Source: Candidatus Synoicihabitans palmerolidicus | GTDB lineage: Bacteria; Verrucomicrobiota; Verrucomicrobiia; Opitutales; Opitutaceae | NCBI GenBank assembly: GCA_020809425.1 | Contig: JAGGDC010000002.1 | Span: 625,841 to 689,840 of the forward strand | Length of the DNA: 64,000 nucleotides | Direction of reading: 5' to 3' | Shown here: piece after piece, positions 41,424 to 50,959 of the stretch | How the letters are laid out: every line of letters begins with the position of its first letter | Position numbering within the stretch: position 1 is the first letter of the stretch | Translations under genes and position numbers: made by a program | The notes under the pieces: model-generated | The model's database searches: none | Told to the model about the DNA's origin: nothing | What the model saw: only the letters and a program-made list of their open reading frames with translations

Positions 41424-42398
41424 ATGTCCGTTCTCACTTACCGCGAAGCCGTTCGTGCCGCCCTCTCCGAGGAGCTCGCCCGCGACGAAAATGTCGTGCT
41501 CATGGGCGAAGAAGTCGCCCAATTCAACGGCGCCTACAAGGTCTCCGAAGGCCTGCTCGACAAGTTTGGCCCCAAGCGGGTCGTCGATACTCCGATCTCC
41601 GAAGCCGGCTTCATTGGCCTGGGCGTCGGCTCTTCCATGCTGGGTATCCGCCCTGTCATGGAACTTATGTTCTGGTCTTTTTACTCCGTCGCCTTTGACC
41701 AGATTCTCAACAACGCCGCCAACGTCCGTTACATGTCGGGCGGTCTCATCAACTGCCCGATCGTGATTCGCGGTCCCGCCAATGGAGGCACCAACGTCGG
41801 CGCCACCCACTCCCACACGCCGGAAAACGTGCTCGCCAACCACCCGGGCGTCAAAGTTGTCGTGCCGGCCACCGCCGCCGATGCCAAGGGCCTGCTCAAA
41901 AGCGCCATCCGCGACAACGATCCGGTCTTTTTCCTCGAAAACACGATCCTGTACGGCGAAAAGGGCGAGGTGCCCGACGACGAGGATTTCCTCATCCCCC
42001 TCGGTTCCGCCGATGTGAAACGCGAAGGCACCGATTTGACCATCGTGACCTACGGTCGCTGCGTACTGCATGCTCTGTCCGTCGCTGAAACGATCGCCCG
42101 GGATCATGGCGCATCCGTTGAAGTGGTCGACCTGCGGTCCATCCGTCCTCTGGATATCGATACCGTCCTCACGTCCGTCGCCAAGACCCACCGCGTGCTC
42201 ATCGTCGAGGAGCAAAAGCCTTTCGCCTCCGTCGGTTCGCAACTCGCGTTCATGATTCAGGAAGAAGCCTTCGACGAGCTGGATGCCCCGATCACTCGTG
42301 TGACCACCATCGACGCGCCTGCCATCTACAGCCCGCCCGTGGAAGCCGAACAATTGCCCAACGTCGACCGCATCCTCGCCGCCGCCCTCAAGGCCTAA
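41424..42398 (+). CDS. pdhB: Pyruvate dehydrogenase E1 beta subunit
   Basis: This intact protein has 324 residues. Motifs are VVLMGEEVAQFNGAYKVSEG, TPISEAGFIGLGVGS, GPANGGTNVGATHSHTPE, and the C-terminal VEEQKPFASVGSQLAFMI. It completes the E1 tetramer active site with PdhA. It starts 45 bases after pdhA. Confidence 0.95.
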   Translation: MSVLTYREAVRAALSEELARDENVVLMGEEVAQFNGAYKVSEGLLDKFGPKRVVDTPISEAGFIGLGVGSSMLGIRPVMELMFWSFYSVAFDQILNNAANVRYMSGGLINCPIVIRGPANGGTNVGATHSHTPENVLANHPGVKVVVPATAADAKGLLKSAIRDNDPVFFLENTILYGEKGEVPDDEDFLIPLGSADVKREGTDLTIVTYGRCVLHALSVAETIARDHGASVEVVDLRSIRPLDIDTVLTSVAKTHRVLIVEEQKPFASVGSQLAFMIQEEAFDELDAPITRVTTIDAPAIYSPPVEAEQLPNVDRILAAALKA

Positions 42399-42453
42399 GC
42401 AGCGGTCTCCTCCTTCCTCCTTTCTAACTTCTAACTGCACTCTTCTTCGCCCC

Positions 42454-43695
42454 ATGGCCGATATCATCGAAATGCCAAAACTCAGCGACACCATGACGGT
42501 GGGCACGCTGGTCAAATGGCTGAAAAAGGAAGGCGACGTAGTCGCCAGCGGCGACATGCTCGCCGAAGTAGAAACCGACAAAGCCACCATGGAGCTCGAG
42601 AGCTTCTTTGATGGCACGCTCCTGAAAATCTTCGCCGGCGAAGACGATCAGGTTGAAATTGGGGAACCTCTCTGCGCCGTCGGCGAAAAGGGTGAATCCG
42701 TTGAAGCCCCCGCTCCGAAGGCCAAAGCCGCTCCCGCCGCCGATGCCCCTGCCCCTGCGCCCGTCGCCGCACCTCCGCCTCCTCCCGCGCCTGCTCTCGC
42801 TCCGGCCCTCAGCGAGCCTGGCCACCGCATTAAAATTTCACCTCTCGCCCGTAAACTCGCGGCCTCCAAAGGCATCGATCCCTCCCGCCTCAACGGCACC
42901 GGCACCGGTGGCCGAATCGTGCGAGCCGATGTGCTGGACGCCGAAAAGAACGGCGTCCCCGGCGGCGGAGCATCTGGATCCGGCTACTTCGCCAAAGGTC
43001 CTATCCAAGAGGATAAGGTCGTACCAGTCTCCGGCATGCGCGGCACTATCGCCCGCCGTTTGGTCGAATCCAAGACCCAGCTGCCTCACTTCTATTTGGA
43101 CATTGAGGTCGACGCCGCCCCGCTGCTCGCCTTACGCGCCCAACTCAATGAAGGCCTCAAAGACGATGGAGTAAAACTCTCCGTCAACGACTTCATCCTC
43201 AAGGCCAGTGCCGAGGCCCTGCGCAAGGTCCCCGCGGTTAACTGCTCCTGGGAGGGCACTCAAGTCCGTCATCACAGCCGGGCCCACGTATCCTTCGCCG
43301 TCGCCATCGAGGACGGCCTCATCACTCCGGTGGTCTTCGACTCCCACGTGAAGTCTGTCTTCGACCTCAGCGTGGAAGCCAAGACGCTCGCCAAGGCCGC
43401 CAAGGCCAAGAAGCTGCAGCCCAACGAGTACACCGGCGGCACTTTCTGCGTCAGCAACCTCGGCATGATGGGCATCAACAGTTTCAAGGCTATTATCAAC
43501 CCGCCCAACGCTGCCATCCTCGCAGTCGGCACCACGGTCACCAAACCTGTGGTCGAAAACGGTCAGATCACCATCAGTCAACGCATGATCCTCACCCTCT
43601 CCGTCGATCACCGTGTCGTCGACGGCGCCGTGGCTGCCCAGTTTATGGCGGCGTTGCGAGTCCTGATCGAAAAGCCAGCCTTGCTGCTGGTCTGA
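42454..43695 (+). CDS. pdhC: Pyruvate dehydrogenase E2, dihydrolipoamide acetyltransferase
   Basis: This intact protein has 413 residues with one lipoyl domain (residues about 1-78; lipoyl Lys in ETDKATMELE), an Ala/Pro linker (about 85-120), an E3-binding domain (ISPLARKLAASKGIDPSRLN), and the acyltransferase core with catalytic DHRVVDG near the C-terminus. It transfers acetyl to CoA. The E3 (lpd) gene is not in the window. After it, bases 43726-43747 form a GC hairpin without a T run. Confidence 0.95.
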   Translation: MADIIEMPKLSDTMTVGTLVKWLKKEGDVVASGDMLAEVETDKATMELESFFDGTLLKIFAGEDDQVEIGEPLCAVGEKGESVEAPAPKAKAAPAADAPAPAPVAAPPPPPAPALAPALSEPGHRIKISPLARKLAASKGIDPSRLNGTGTGGRIVRADVLDAEKNGVPGGGASGSGYFAKGPIQEDKVVPVSGMRGTIARRLVESKTQLPHFYLDIEVDAAPLLALRAQLNEGLKDDGVKLSVNDFILKASAEALRKVPAVNCSWEGTQVRHHSRAHVSFAVAIEDGLITPVVFDSHVKSVFDLSVEAKTLAKAAKAKKLQPNEYTGGTFCVSNLGMMGINSFKAIINPPNAAILAVGTTVTKPVVENGQITISQRMILTLSVDHRVVDGAVAAQFMAALRVLIEKPALLLV

Positions 43696-43762
43696 TTCCG
43701 GCATCGATCTTTTCTCACCAGCAGACCCGCTCCCTCCCCGGAGCGGGGGCGGCGTCAAGCGG

Positions 43763-44625
43763 CTAGTGCACCGTTTTTTTGTTTTGTATAATAGCATGAA
43801 AGACTTCAGCGGGAGACTGTCCGTCGAGCCCGATGCGAGGGAGATTATTGAGTAGCCACTCCGCTTTGGCGATTTGGCCTTTGGTGACGGTGTTAAAGTC
43901 GATGCCTTTAGGGAAGTATTCCCGGATCAGACCGTTGATATTCGCGACCGCACCGCGCTGCCAAGGGCTGTGTGGATTGCAGAAGTAGACCGCCACTTTT
44001 GTGGCAAGGGAGAAGGCGGCATGTTGGGCCATTTCTCGGCCGTTGTCGTAGGTGAGGGTCTTGCGCAGGTGGGCGGGCAGGCGTTTGAAGGCCCGGATGA
44101 GAGCGTGGGCGACGCTGATTGCGTCTTTGGCGCCGCCCAACGGGACGATCATCACGTAGCGGGAGACCCGTTCGGTGATGACCAAAATGGCGGTGTGATT
44201 GCCCGCACCCATGACCAAGTCGGCCTCCCAGTGTTCGGGCACCTCCCGGCGCTCTACCTCAGCGGGTCGCTCGCCGATATTGATCGCGCCCGGCAACTGG
44301 CCCGAGAGCTTGCCCTTGGCGCGGGGGGCGGGACTGCGCCGGGGCTTCTTGCGCCGCAAATAAGCGATCAACTCCTTCTTAACCGAGCCTTTGGAGTGGA
44401 CGTAGATGAAGTCGTAGATGGTTTCGTGGCTCACGCGTCGGGTCAGATCAAGGCCATGACGTCGTCTCAAGGCGACTTCGATTTGCGTGGGCGTAGCGCC
44501 GGTGACAAACAGGGCCAGCACCTCGTCGCGCAAGGCGGGCGTGTCGGCGACTTTGTTGCGCACGGCGCACTGGGGCCGACGGCAAGCGCGAGTCTGCGCA
44601 TCCATGCCGCTGTAGCTGTTGCGTA
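43763..44625 (-). pseudogene. IS30-family transposase, 5' truncated
   Basis: From RNSYSGMDAQ down to the C-terminus the protein is coherent: VSHETIYDFIYVHSKG, the first catalytic Asp in HWEADLVMGAG, TLTYDNGREMAQH with the second Asp, and FCNPHSPWQRGAVANINGLIR with the catalytic Glu position replaced (NINGLIR, usually NENGL). The helix-turn-helix N-terminus is lost where IS copy D begins. The last catalytic residue change (E to I in NEN) plus truncation predict an inactive enzyme. Confidence 0.85.
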
Positions 44626-44626
44626 T

Positions 44627-46307
44627 CCCATTTACCCTGATTTTGGAAGGGGGCAGGGAAGCCGCTTTTTTGAGCGAATTTCCGACTACCAATGGCGGAT
44701 TTAGGCACGCGCAAATGCAATGAGATAGCAAAAGGTGGTGTCGCAGCAGTCAGTGCCTGGATCGTTTCCATGAGGGAACCTCCGGCAGCCGGTTTATTGT
44801 TCATCGTTGGAGTAGGCTTGGTGGTTTTAGGCGGCTTGGGCCTGCGGTGGTTGGTCGGCCAGCAGTCGGGCGATGAGCCACAGGTTGTGACCGAGGATGC
44901 TCCAGGCTACCGCCAGGTAGCGATTCGTGAAGCCTCTGGCACTCAATCGCTTACCTTGGCGTTGCTTGATGATGGCGATGCGGGCCTCCGTCGAAGCCCG
45001 GCGATGTTGGAGCGCCACGAACTGCGGCTCCTGCATGCGCCGTTGCAGCTGCTGCGGATCGCGGGGGCAAGTGGCGTCATAAATGTCGGCTTCGGCCAAG
45101 CGTGCGCACAGCCGTTTGGTCGAGAAGCCTCGGTCGGTGCTCGCCGCTTTGATCGGGGTGCTCAGGTCGAACTGATTCTGGCGCTCGAGGCTCTGGTCGA
45201 ACTGACGCCATTCGGCCGGAGTCATTCCCGGATACAACTGCCAATCGGTGATCAACCCCGTCACGTTCTCACGGATCATGAGGGTGTTGCCAAACTCGAC
45301 CTCGCCGGACGCCTTGCCCCGGACCACGGTCTGCACGTCGGGTTCGTAGACGCTTAGGATCTTCTCGGCGTTGGGCACTGGTAGCGCGCCGATGATGCGT
45401 TCGTGGGCCTTGGTTGATCGCGGCCGGCAGTTGCTCGAGCATGGCGTCGATGCGCGCAATGATGCGGGTGGGTGGCGCTCACTGAAGCGGGTCCGGGCGT
45501 AGTCGGCGGCGAGGTGGTCGCGGTGGCGGCGGGCGTGCTCGCCGATGGTGCGCAGCAGGCGTTTCATCTGGCGGAGCACGCCCTGGCGGGCCCGCTTCGC
45601 ATCGCGGCGCCGTCGGCTGTGGGTCATCGCGATGCACCACCGATTCATCTGCTTGGCAAAGACTGGCGGCTCGTTCGGCATCCGACCCCGCAACCCCGCT
45701 GCACGGAGCAGTTTCACCGCCTTGAGCAGGGGGTGCGGCTCACGTCGCGAAAGAGCACCCAGTCGACCGGGAAATGGATGTTGGCCTGCAGGCAGGTCGA
45801 GTCCACCAGGCACGTATCCATCGGCTGCGCCGCAGCCAGTCCCGTTCGCTCGCCCGGTCCGCCTCACCGCACATCTCGATAATGACTTGGCTCATCCTGC
45901 GCACCTGCCCGGCGGTGAAGCATTGGGATGCACGCTCCCGCACGCTTTCTTTGGGAGACCCCCTTGATGCCGTCGATCCGGCGCGCTCCGCAAAAGTCGG
46001 CCAACAGATCGCTGGAGGCGATGCTCAGGGAAAGTTTACGCAAGCTGATTTTTCCGAGCATCATGCGCAATACCTGCACCCGCCGCGCCTTGCGCGCGAA
46101 CTGCAGGTGTCGCGGCAACCCGGCCACGTCGTCGCCCCGCCAGGTTTGCAGGGCAACTTCCGGGGCGACGGCTTCGGTAGTATTGTTCACACCAAATTAT
46201 ACACGCCGTTTTTGTGCCGAAACCAGGAAATCCTCCCGGTTTCGGCCTCTTTATTTTTACGCTACCTCCTCATATCCAACCTCTTGCGCTTGTTGTACAC
46301 ACTCTAC
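44627..46307 (-). mobile_element. Insertion sequence copy D, with mutated ends
   Basis: The left end reads GTATCCCATTTACCCTGATT, so the GAGCGTGTCCCA repeat is incomplete, and the right end is TTGTACACACTCTA instead of TGGGACACGCTCTA. About 130 bases near 46140 are deleted compared with B. It is sandwiched between a truncated IS30 gene and an ISAs1-like gene. Confidence 0.85.
44827..46190 (-). pseudogene. DDE transposase of IS copy D, fragmented
   Basis: The C-terminal part (44827 upward) is continuous to about 45400, with a break near 45410. Further breaks are the shared ones near 45725 and 45955. The N-terminal region lacks the residues encoded by the 130-base deletion (ALQTW joins directly to RGDDVAG), so copy D cannot encode a normal protein even with frameshifting. 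Confidence 0.8.
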
Positions 46308-46308
46308 T

Positions 46309-47828
46309 TGGGATCCGGGCATCCGATGGGCGATTACCTGCGCCAGATTGTAGAAAGCGGGGGGGCGGGCGGGGGGGCGCTACTGGCGTGGGGTCCGGCC
46401 TGCTACGCGCTCAAGGACCGGGACCGGTGGCGACCCGCCGGGTCGAGCGGCTTTCCCGTGGTGCCCGACCCGGAGGCCTACCAAGGCACGTGCTACAAGG
46501 CCTCCGCGTGGGAGCCGGTCGGGACTAGCCAGGGTTACGAACGGCACCGAGGCGACTTTTACCGCGAGCACGGCAAACCCAAGCACCTGTGGCTGCTGCG
46601 GCCCCTGCACCCCTCGGCCAAGGCCCTGCTGAGCGCCCCCGACCCCGCTTTGCCCGAGGACTGCTGGGCGGGACTGCGCCGCGCGCCCACCGGCACCCTG
46701 CCGCTCAAAAACGGCCAGTTGCCCTCTCTGTTGGAGGCCCGGTGCGGCGTGCCCGATCCGCGCGCCAAAAACACCCGCTTCAGCTTCAAGATCGGTCCGG
46801 TTCTTGGCATCGTGGCGCTCGCGCTGCTGGCCAGCCGGCGCGACATCGCGTCGATCGCTCGTATGGCCAACCTGCTCGACCAAGACCAGCGCTTCGCCCT
46901 GGCCCTGCCCCGTGAGGCCGGCACAAAGGTCCGCCTGGCCCCCAGTTACAGCGTGTTTTACGACGTGCTCACCCGGCTCGATCCGGAGGCCTTTGCCCAG
47001 GCCCTCACAACCGCTGGCTCACAGCCCACGCCGGTGCCCTGCCCGGAGCGCTCGCCCTGGACGGAAAGTTTATCCGCGACGCGGTCGGGGTGCTCAGCCT
47101 GGTCGAGGCCGACACCGGCGCGCCGGTCGCCCTGGCCATCGTCGATCAAAAGGAAAACACCCCGCGCAGTGAACAGGCCCGCGCCGGTGAGGTGTTGGCC
47201 GCCGCGTCGTTGGACGAGCAGATCGTCACACCGGCGACGCCTTGCACGCCACCCGCGAGCAGGCCCGCACCATCGTGGGAAAAGGCAGCGAGTATGTGCC
47301 CCAGATCAAAGGCAACCAACCCCAGCTGAGCGCGCTGGTCCAGCGCGCCCGGACCGTTCCACCCCCTTTTTTGAGCTGACCGATCCGAGTCGGGGCCGCG
47401 TGACCACCTGGCGGGTGTCCGTGGTGGTGGCCACGCCCTCGCAAGCCGACTACCCCGGGCTGCGCAGCCTGGGGCTCGTGGACAAAACCACGGTGCGAAA
47501 ACGCGACCTCACCGAAAGTTGCGAGCAACGCGCCTACGCCAGCAGCCTGGCACCCGCAGAACGCAGCCCTGCGCAAATGCTCGCCTTGATCCGCGGGCAC
47601 TGGGGCGGAGTGGAGATCCGCAACCACTGGCGCCGCGACGCCTGCTGGCGCGAAGACCACTCGCGTACCCGCAACGTCACCCCCCCCCTGGCCAACCTCG
47701 CCCTCTTGCGCAGCGTCCTGCTGCGCGTCTGCGCCCAACACTGGCCCGAGCGGCCCCTGCCGCACGTCTTCGAATCCTGCCAACATTCCACGCATATCTC
47801 CCTGCGCGCCATCCGTTCCCATTCCTAA
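46309..47828 (+). pseudogene. DUF4338 (DruA-like)-ISAs1 transposase fusion, truncated and frameshifted
   Basis: Near the N-terminus, GTCYKASAWEPVGTSQGY and KPKHLWLLRPLHPSAKALL match DUF4338 as I know it, the domain of Druantia protein DruA that also occurs joined to transposases. It is followed by an ISAs1-type DDE domain: ALDGKFIRDA (first Asp) near 47065, then in other frames DALHATREQARTIVGKGSEY and VPQIKGNQ, and RGHWGGVEIRNHWRRDACWREDHSR with the acidic catalytic Glu. Frames change near 47060, 47225 and 47375. The start is missing at the IS copy D junction. The last bases overlap the end of addA. Confidence 0.7.
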
Positions 47829-50800
47829 AACAAAAGACCATGCGTCACAACCCGGGAACCCACCCAAACGAGGTTCGTCTCCACGTTCTGCATCGGCAAT
47901 CCGGTCAACTGCGCTACCACGCCCCCGTAAAGGGCAAGTTGCGCCGCATATCGCTTCGCCTCTTCGGTGTACTCCTCCGGCGATACTCGATCGGTTTTAA
48001 AATCGTAGACCGTCGCCTTCAACGCTCGTCCCTCGGTATTTCGTTCAATTACCACTCGGTCAAACACCCCCGTTATCCAGGCCCCTGCTCGTACCACCTC
48101 GAACGCGCATTCCCGCCAAACCCACGAATCAGCAGTCGGTTGCGTAAACACACTTTGCACCGAATCAGCCTCCAGCAAACCCACCACAGTGGCCACTACC
48201 TGCTCGTTTTTCCCTTCCACCAGACAATCCCGACGCCAGGTGCCTAAGTCCACCCCATCAACCCACTCCACCGTGGCCAATAATTCATGCACGGCCGTGC
48301 CCCATGCCGCTTGATCGTCCGATCCTCCGGTAAACCAGACCGTCCCTCGCAACGTGACATCGGCCTCGCTCGAGGGCGTTCGGGCCATGCGACGAACTTT
48401 CCGGTCGGATGCTTCGACCGTCGCCAACCCTGGACTCACTTCAAGTTCTTCCGCCGCCGCCCTCTCTCTTCGGCCCAATTCTTGATACCAGGTGCAATTT
48501 CCTCGGCTCCAAGCACTCCCGAGGGCTCGCGTCAGCAACTTCGGAAAGTTGCGCAAACTCGAACGACCCACCGGCTCGATCACCACATAAAGCGCCCGCT
48601 TAGCCCGCGTCAGCGCGACATAGAGTCGACACATCGCTTCATAGGCCGATTCCGCCTTCTCAGCCGCAATCTGGGCAGACAGCACAGCATCGTTGTCCGC
48701 CAACTGCTGTGAAGGCAGGTCCAACACCCAATCCACCTTATGGGTCCCATCCCGATGCACCGCCAACCCACGCCGACGCTGATCCACACTTTGCCCCTGC
48801 AAGTCCGGCAATACGACCACGTCAAAGCCCAACCCTTTCGCTTTGTGCACCGTCATGACCCGAATCACGCCCGGCGACTCCGTTTCCCTTAAAGTATGCG
48901 CCTCCGCCCAGTCTAAAAACTCCGCCACGTCTCTCCCCCCGGACTCATCATATCCTCGCGCGGCATCCAACAACTGCCGTCCGCGCAGTCGGCTGAAAGC
49001 ATCATCGAGCGCCAGCTTCGGCTCCAATCGCTTCAACCAAACTGCCACCATCCCGCCAAACCCGCTCTCGTTGACTTCCCCCAACACTTCCACGCACACG
49101 CGCTCCGACGCCGCCCACCCCAACTCCGCCATGACTTCCGCCACCGGTGTCATCTCCACCGTTTCTTTGGCCATGGTGTCACCAGGATGCGCCGCCACCT
49201 GCAGCAGCGCCAGAATCGCACAGGTCATAGGGTTATCAAACGCGATCTGCAGATCACTTTCGGCGATCGCCGCCATCCCTCCCTCGGCTCGCAAATATTC
49301 CGCCAGTCGTGCCCCCGTCGCATTTTTCTGCACCAATACTGCCACCGTAAGTCCGCGCTCCGCCGCATCAATCTCTCCCAATATCCGCAAGGTTTCCGCA
49401 AAGCGTCCGTCCTCGCCTTCCGCTTCCCGCAATTCCGCCCATCCGTCCAACTCCAGCCGAGCACTCTTATGCTCCCGCCAATCCTGCATCCAGCGCTCCA
49501 CGACCGCAGACGGTAACATCGCGGCGAGCGCCTCTTCCCCTCCGCAGACGGCATTGACCATTTCGATCACGGCCGACCCCGATCTCCACGAATCCGCTAG
49601 GAATGCCTCCTTAATGCCTTCTTTTCCGGCCACGTTGTAGTAATCGTATATCTCGCGAAACAACCGGGCATCCCCTCCACGCCACCCGTAAATCGCCTGT
49701 TTCACATCGCCGACGTAAAAGAAACTCCGCCGCCCTTCCGGATCCTGCACCGCTTCATCAATCAGGTTACTGAGTATCGCCCACTGCTCCCGACTTGTAT
49801 CCTGAAATTCGTCCAGCAACCAGTGATCAAATCGAGCATCCAAACGCCAATCGATCAACAGTCTGCACTCCTCCGTAAATCCGCCACTCCCTTCGGGCTG
49901 CAACACACGCTGCACGTCCGCAAAGGTGAGCTTCCCTGCCCGCCTCACCTGCTCATCATAGATGTGGTCATACAAACTCAGCACGGCATGGATGCCGCGG
50001 GTGATTTCCAACTTTCGCATCAACTCGGCGGCGACGATCGCACGCACCACCGCTGCCAAATCCCGGCCCGGGGCCGGATCGAAGGCCACTTTCTTGCGCT
50101 CGATTGTCACCGCGCCCGCGCCCGCGCCCAACGCGTCCCACCCCGCGAGCGTATTCTTAACCACGTATTCCACCGGCTTCGGCAAGGTCGCCCCCGGTTC
50201 CCACTCGGCCAACCCGGTCAAAAACGCTTCCAGTCGCACGCGCTGTTTTTCGTTTAATCCCTCCCAAGGCAGACTCGCCGCACAACGTGCTGCCACCAGG
50301 GCCAAAGGCTCCGCCTCCGTCAGCCAATCATTCCCTTGCGGCCAGATCCGAGTCACGTCCCCCCATGCCGTCTCGGCTGGAGCTTCCCAATAAGTCTCCC
50401 CGTGTTCGTCCAAAAACTGATTCAACCGGCGCTGCAGTCCCTTTTCCTCCACTCCGTAAGTCGCTCGCTTGAACGCCTCGATGAAATCATCCCGCGCGGT
50501 CTCCGAAGTCGCCCCCGCCGCAAAAATCAATCCCAGCACACGCTGCCGCTCCCGACGTGCGGTCGCTTCGTCGAGTAGCACAAATTCCCCGCTCAGGCCC
50601 AACTCCAACGGAAACGCCTGCACCATCTGAGCGAAGAATCCGTCCAAGGTGCCCAAACGCAGACGCGGCATGGCCTCGATTATCCGCCGCAACAGTTGCA
50701 AAAAATCCCCGGGACCCAACTCCGGGCGGCCCACTTCTTCGCCCAACTTCGCCGCCCTCTCGGTATCCCCCACCGCGTTCGCCAATCGATTGAGAATTTC

Positions 50801-50959
50801 ATCAAAAAACTCCCCCGCCGCCTTCCGGGTAAAGGTCAGTGCCACGATGCGCTCGGGTTCCGCTCCGGCCGCCAGCAATCGCACGAATCTCGTCGTTAGC
50901 GCGTAGGTCTTACCCGCTCCGGCCGACGCCAGGATCATAAGATGTCGCGGATCGATCAT
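47825..50959 (-). CDS. addA: AddA/RecB-type helicase-nuclease subunit
   Basis: The protein is about 1044 residues from ATG 50959; the longer in-frame extension upstream overlaps addB and is rejected. UvrD-type motifs appear in order: Walker A ILASAGAGKTYAL, ALTFTRKAAGEF, TLDGFFAQMV, Walker B DEFQDTSREQW, VGDVKQAIYGWRGG, VMTVHKAKGLGFDVV, YVALTRAKRALYVV. A C-terminal nuclease domain (GVFDRVVIE, TVYDFKTDRV) follows. With AddB it resects double-strand breaks up to Chi. The last residues run into the ISAs1 remnant, so the natural C-terminus may have been altered. Start overlaps the addB stop by 4 bases. Confidence 0.9.
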   Translation of the reverse strand: MIDPRHLMILASAGAGKTYALTTRFVRLLAAGAEPERIVALTFTRKAAGEFFDEILNRLANAVGDTERAAKLGEEVGRPELGPGDFLQLLRRIIEAMPRLRLGTLDGFFAQMVQAFPLELGLSGEFVLLDEATARRERQRVLGLIFAAGATSETARDDFIEAFKRATYGVEEKGLQRRLNQFLDEHGETYWEAPAETAWGDVTRIWPQGNDWLTEAEPLALVAARCAASLPWEGLNEKQRVRLEAFLTGLAEWEPGATLPKPVEYVVKNTLAGWDALGAGAGAVTIERKKVAFDPAPGRDLAAVVRAIVAAELMRKLEITRGIHAVLSLYDHIYDEQVRRAGKLTFADVQRVLQPEGSGGFTEECRLLIDWRLDARFDHWLLDEFQDTSREQWAILSNLIDEAVQDPEGRRSFFYVGDVKQAIYGWRGGDARLFREIYDYYNVAGKEGIKEAFLADSWRSGSAVIEMVNAVCGGEEALAAMLPSAVVERWMQDWREHKSARLELDGWAELREAEGEDGRFAETLRILGEIDAAERGLTVAVLVQKNATGARLAEYLRAEGGMAAIAESDLQIAFDNPMTCAILALLQVAAHPGDTMAKETVEMTPVAEVMAELGWAASERVCVEVLGEVNESGFGGMVAVWLKRLEPKLALDDAFSRLRGRQLLDAARGYDESGGRDVAEFLDWAEAHTLRETESPGVIRVMTVHKAKGLGFDVVVLPDLQGQSVDQRRRGLAVHRDGTHKVDWVLDLPSQQLADNDAVLSAQIAAEKAESAYEAMCRLYVALTRAKRALYVVIEPVGRSSLRNFPKLLTRALGSAWSRGNCTWYQELGRRERAAAEELEVSPGLATVEASDRKVRRMARTPSSEADVTLRGTVWFTGGSDDQAAWGTAVHELLATVEWVDGVDLGTWRRDCLVEGKNEQVVATVVGLLEADSVQSVFTQPTADSWVWRECAFEVVRAGAWITGVFDRVVIERNTEGRALKATVYDFKTDRVSPEEYTEEAKRYAAQLALYGGVVAQLTGLPMQNVETNLVWVGSRVVTHGLLF

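Noticed and set aside
41376..42617. Long 413-codon minus-strand open frame
   Set aside because: It is a shadow of pdhB and pdhC, which have complete catalytic motifs on the other strand.
43726..43747. Terminator after pdhC
   Set aside because: The GC hairpin lacks a T run on either strand, so I do not call it.
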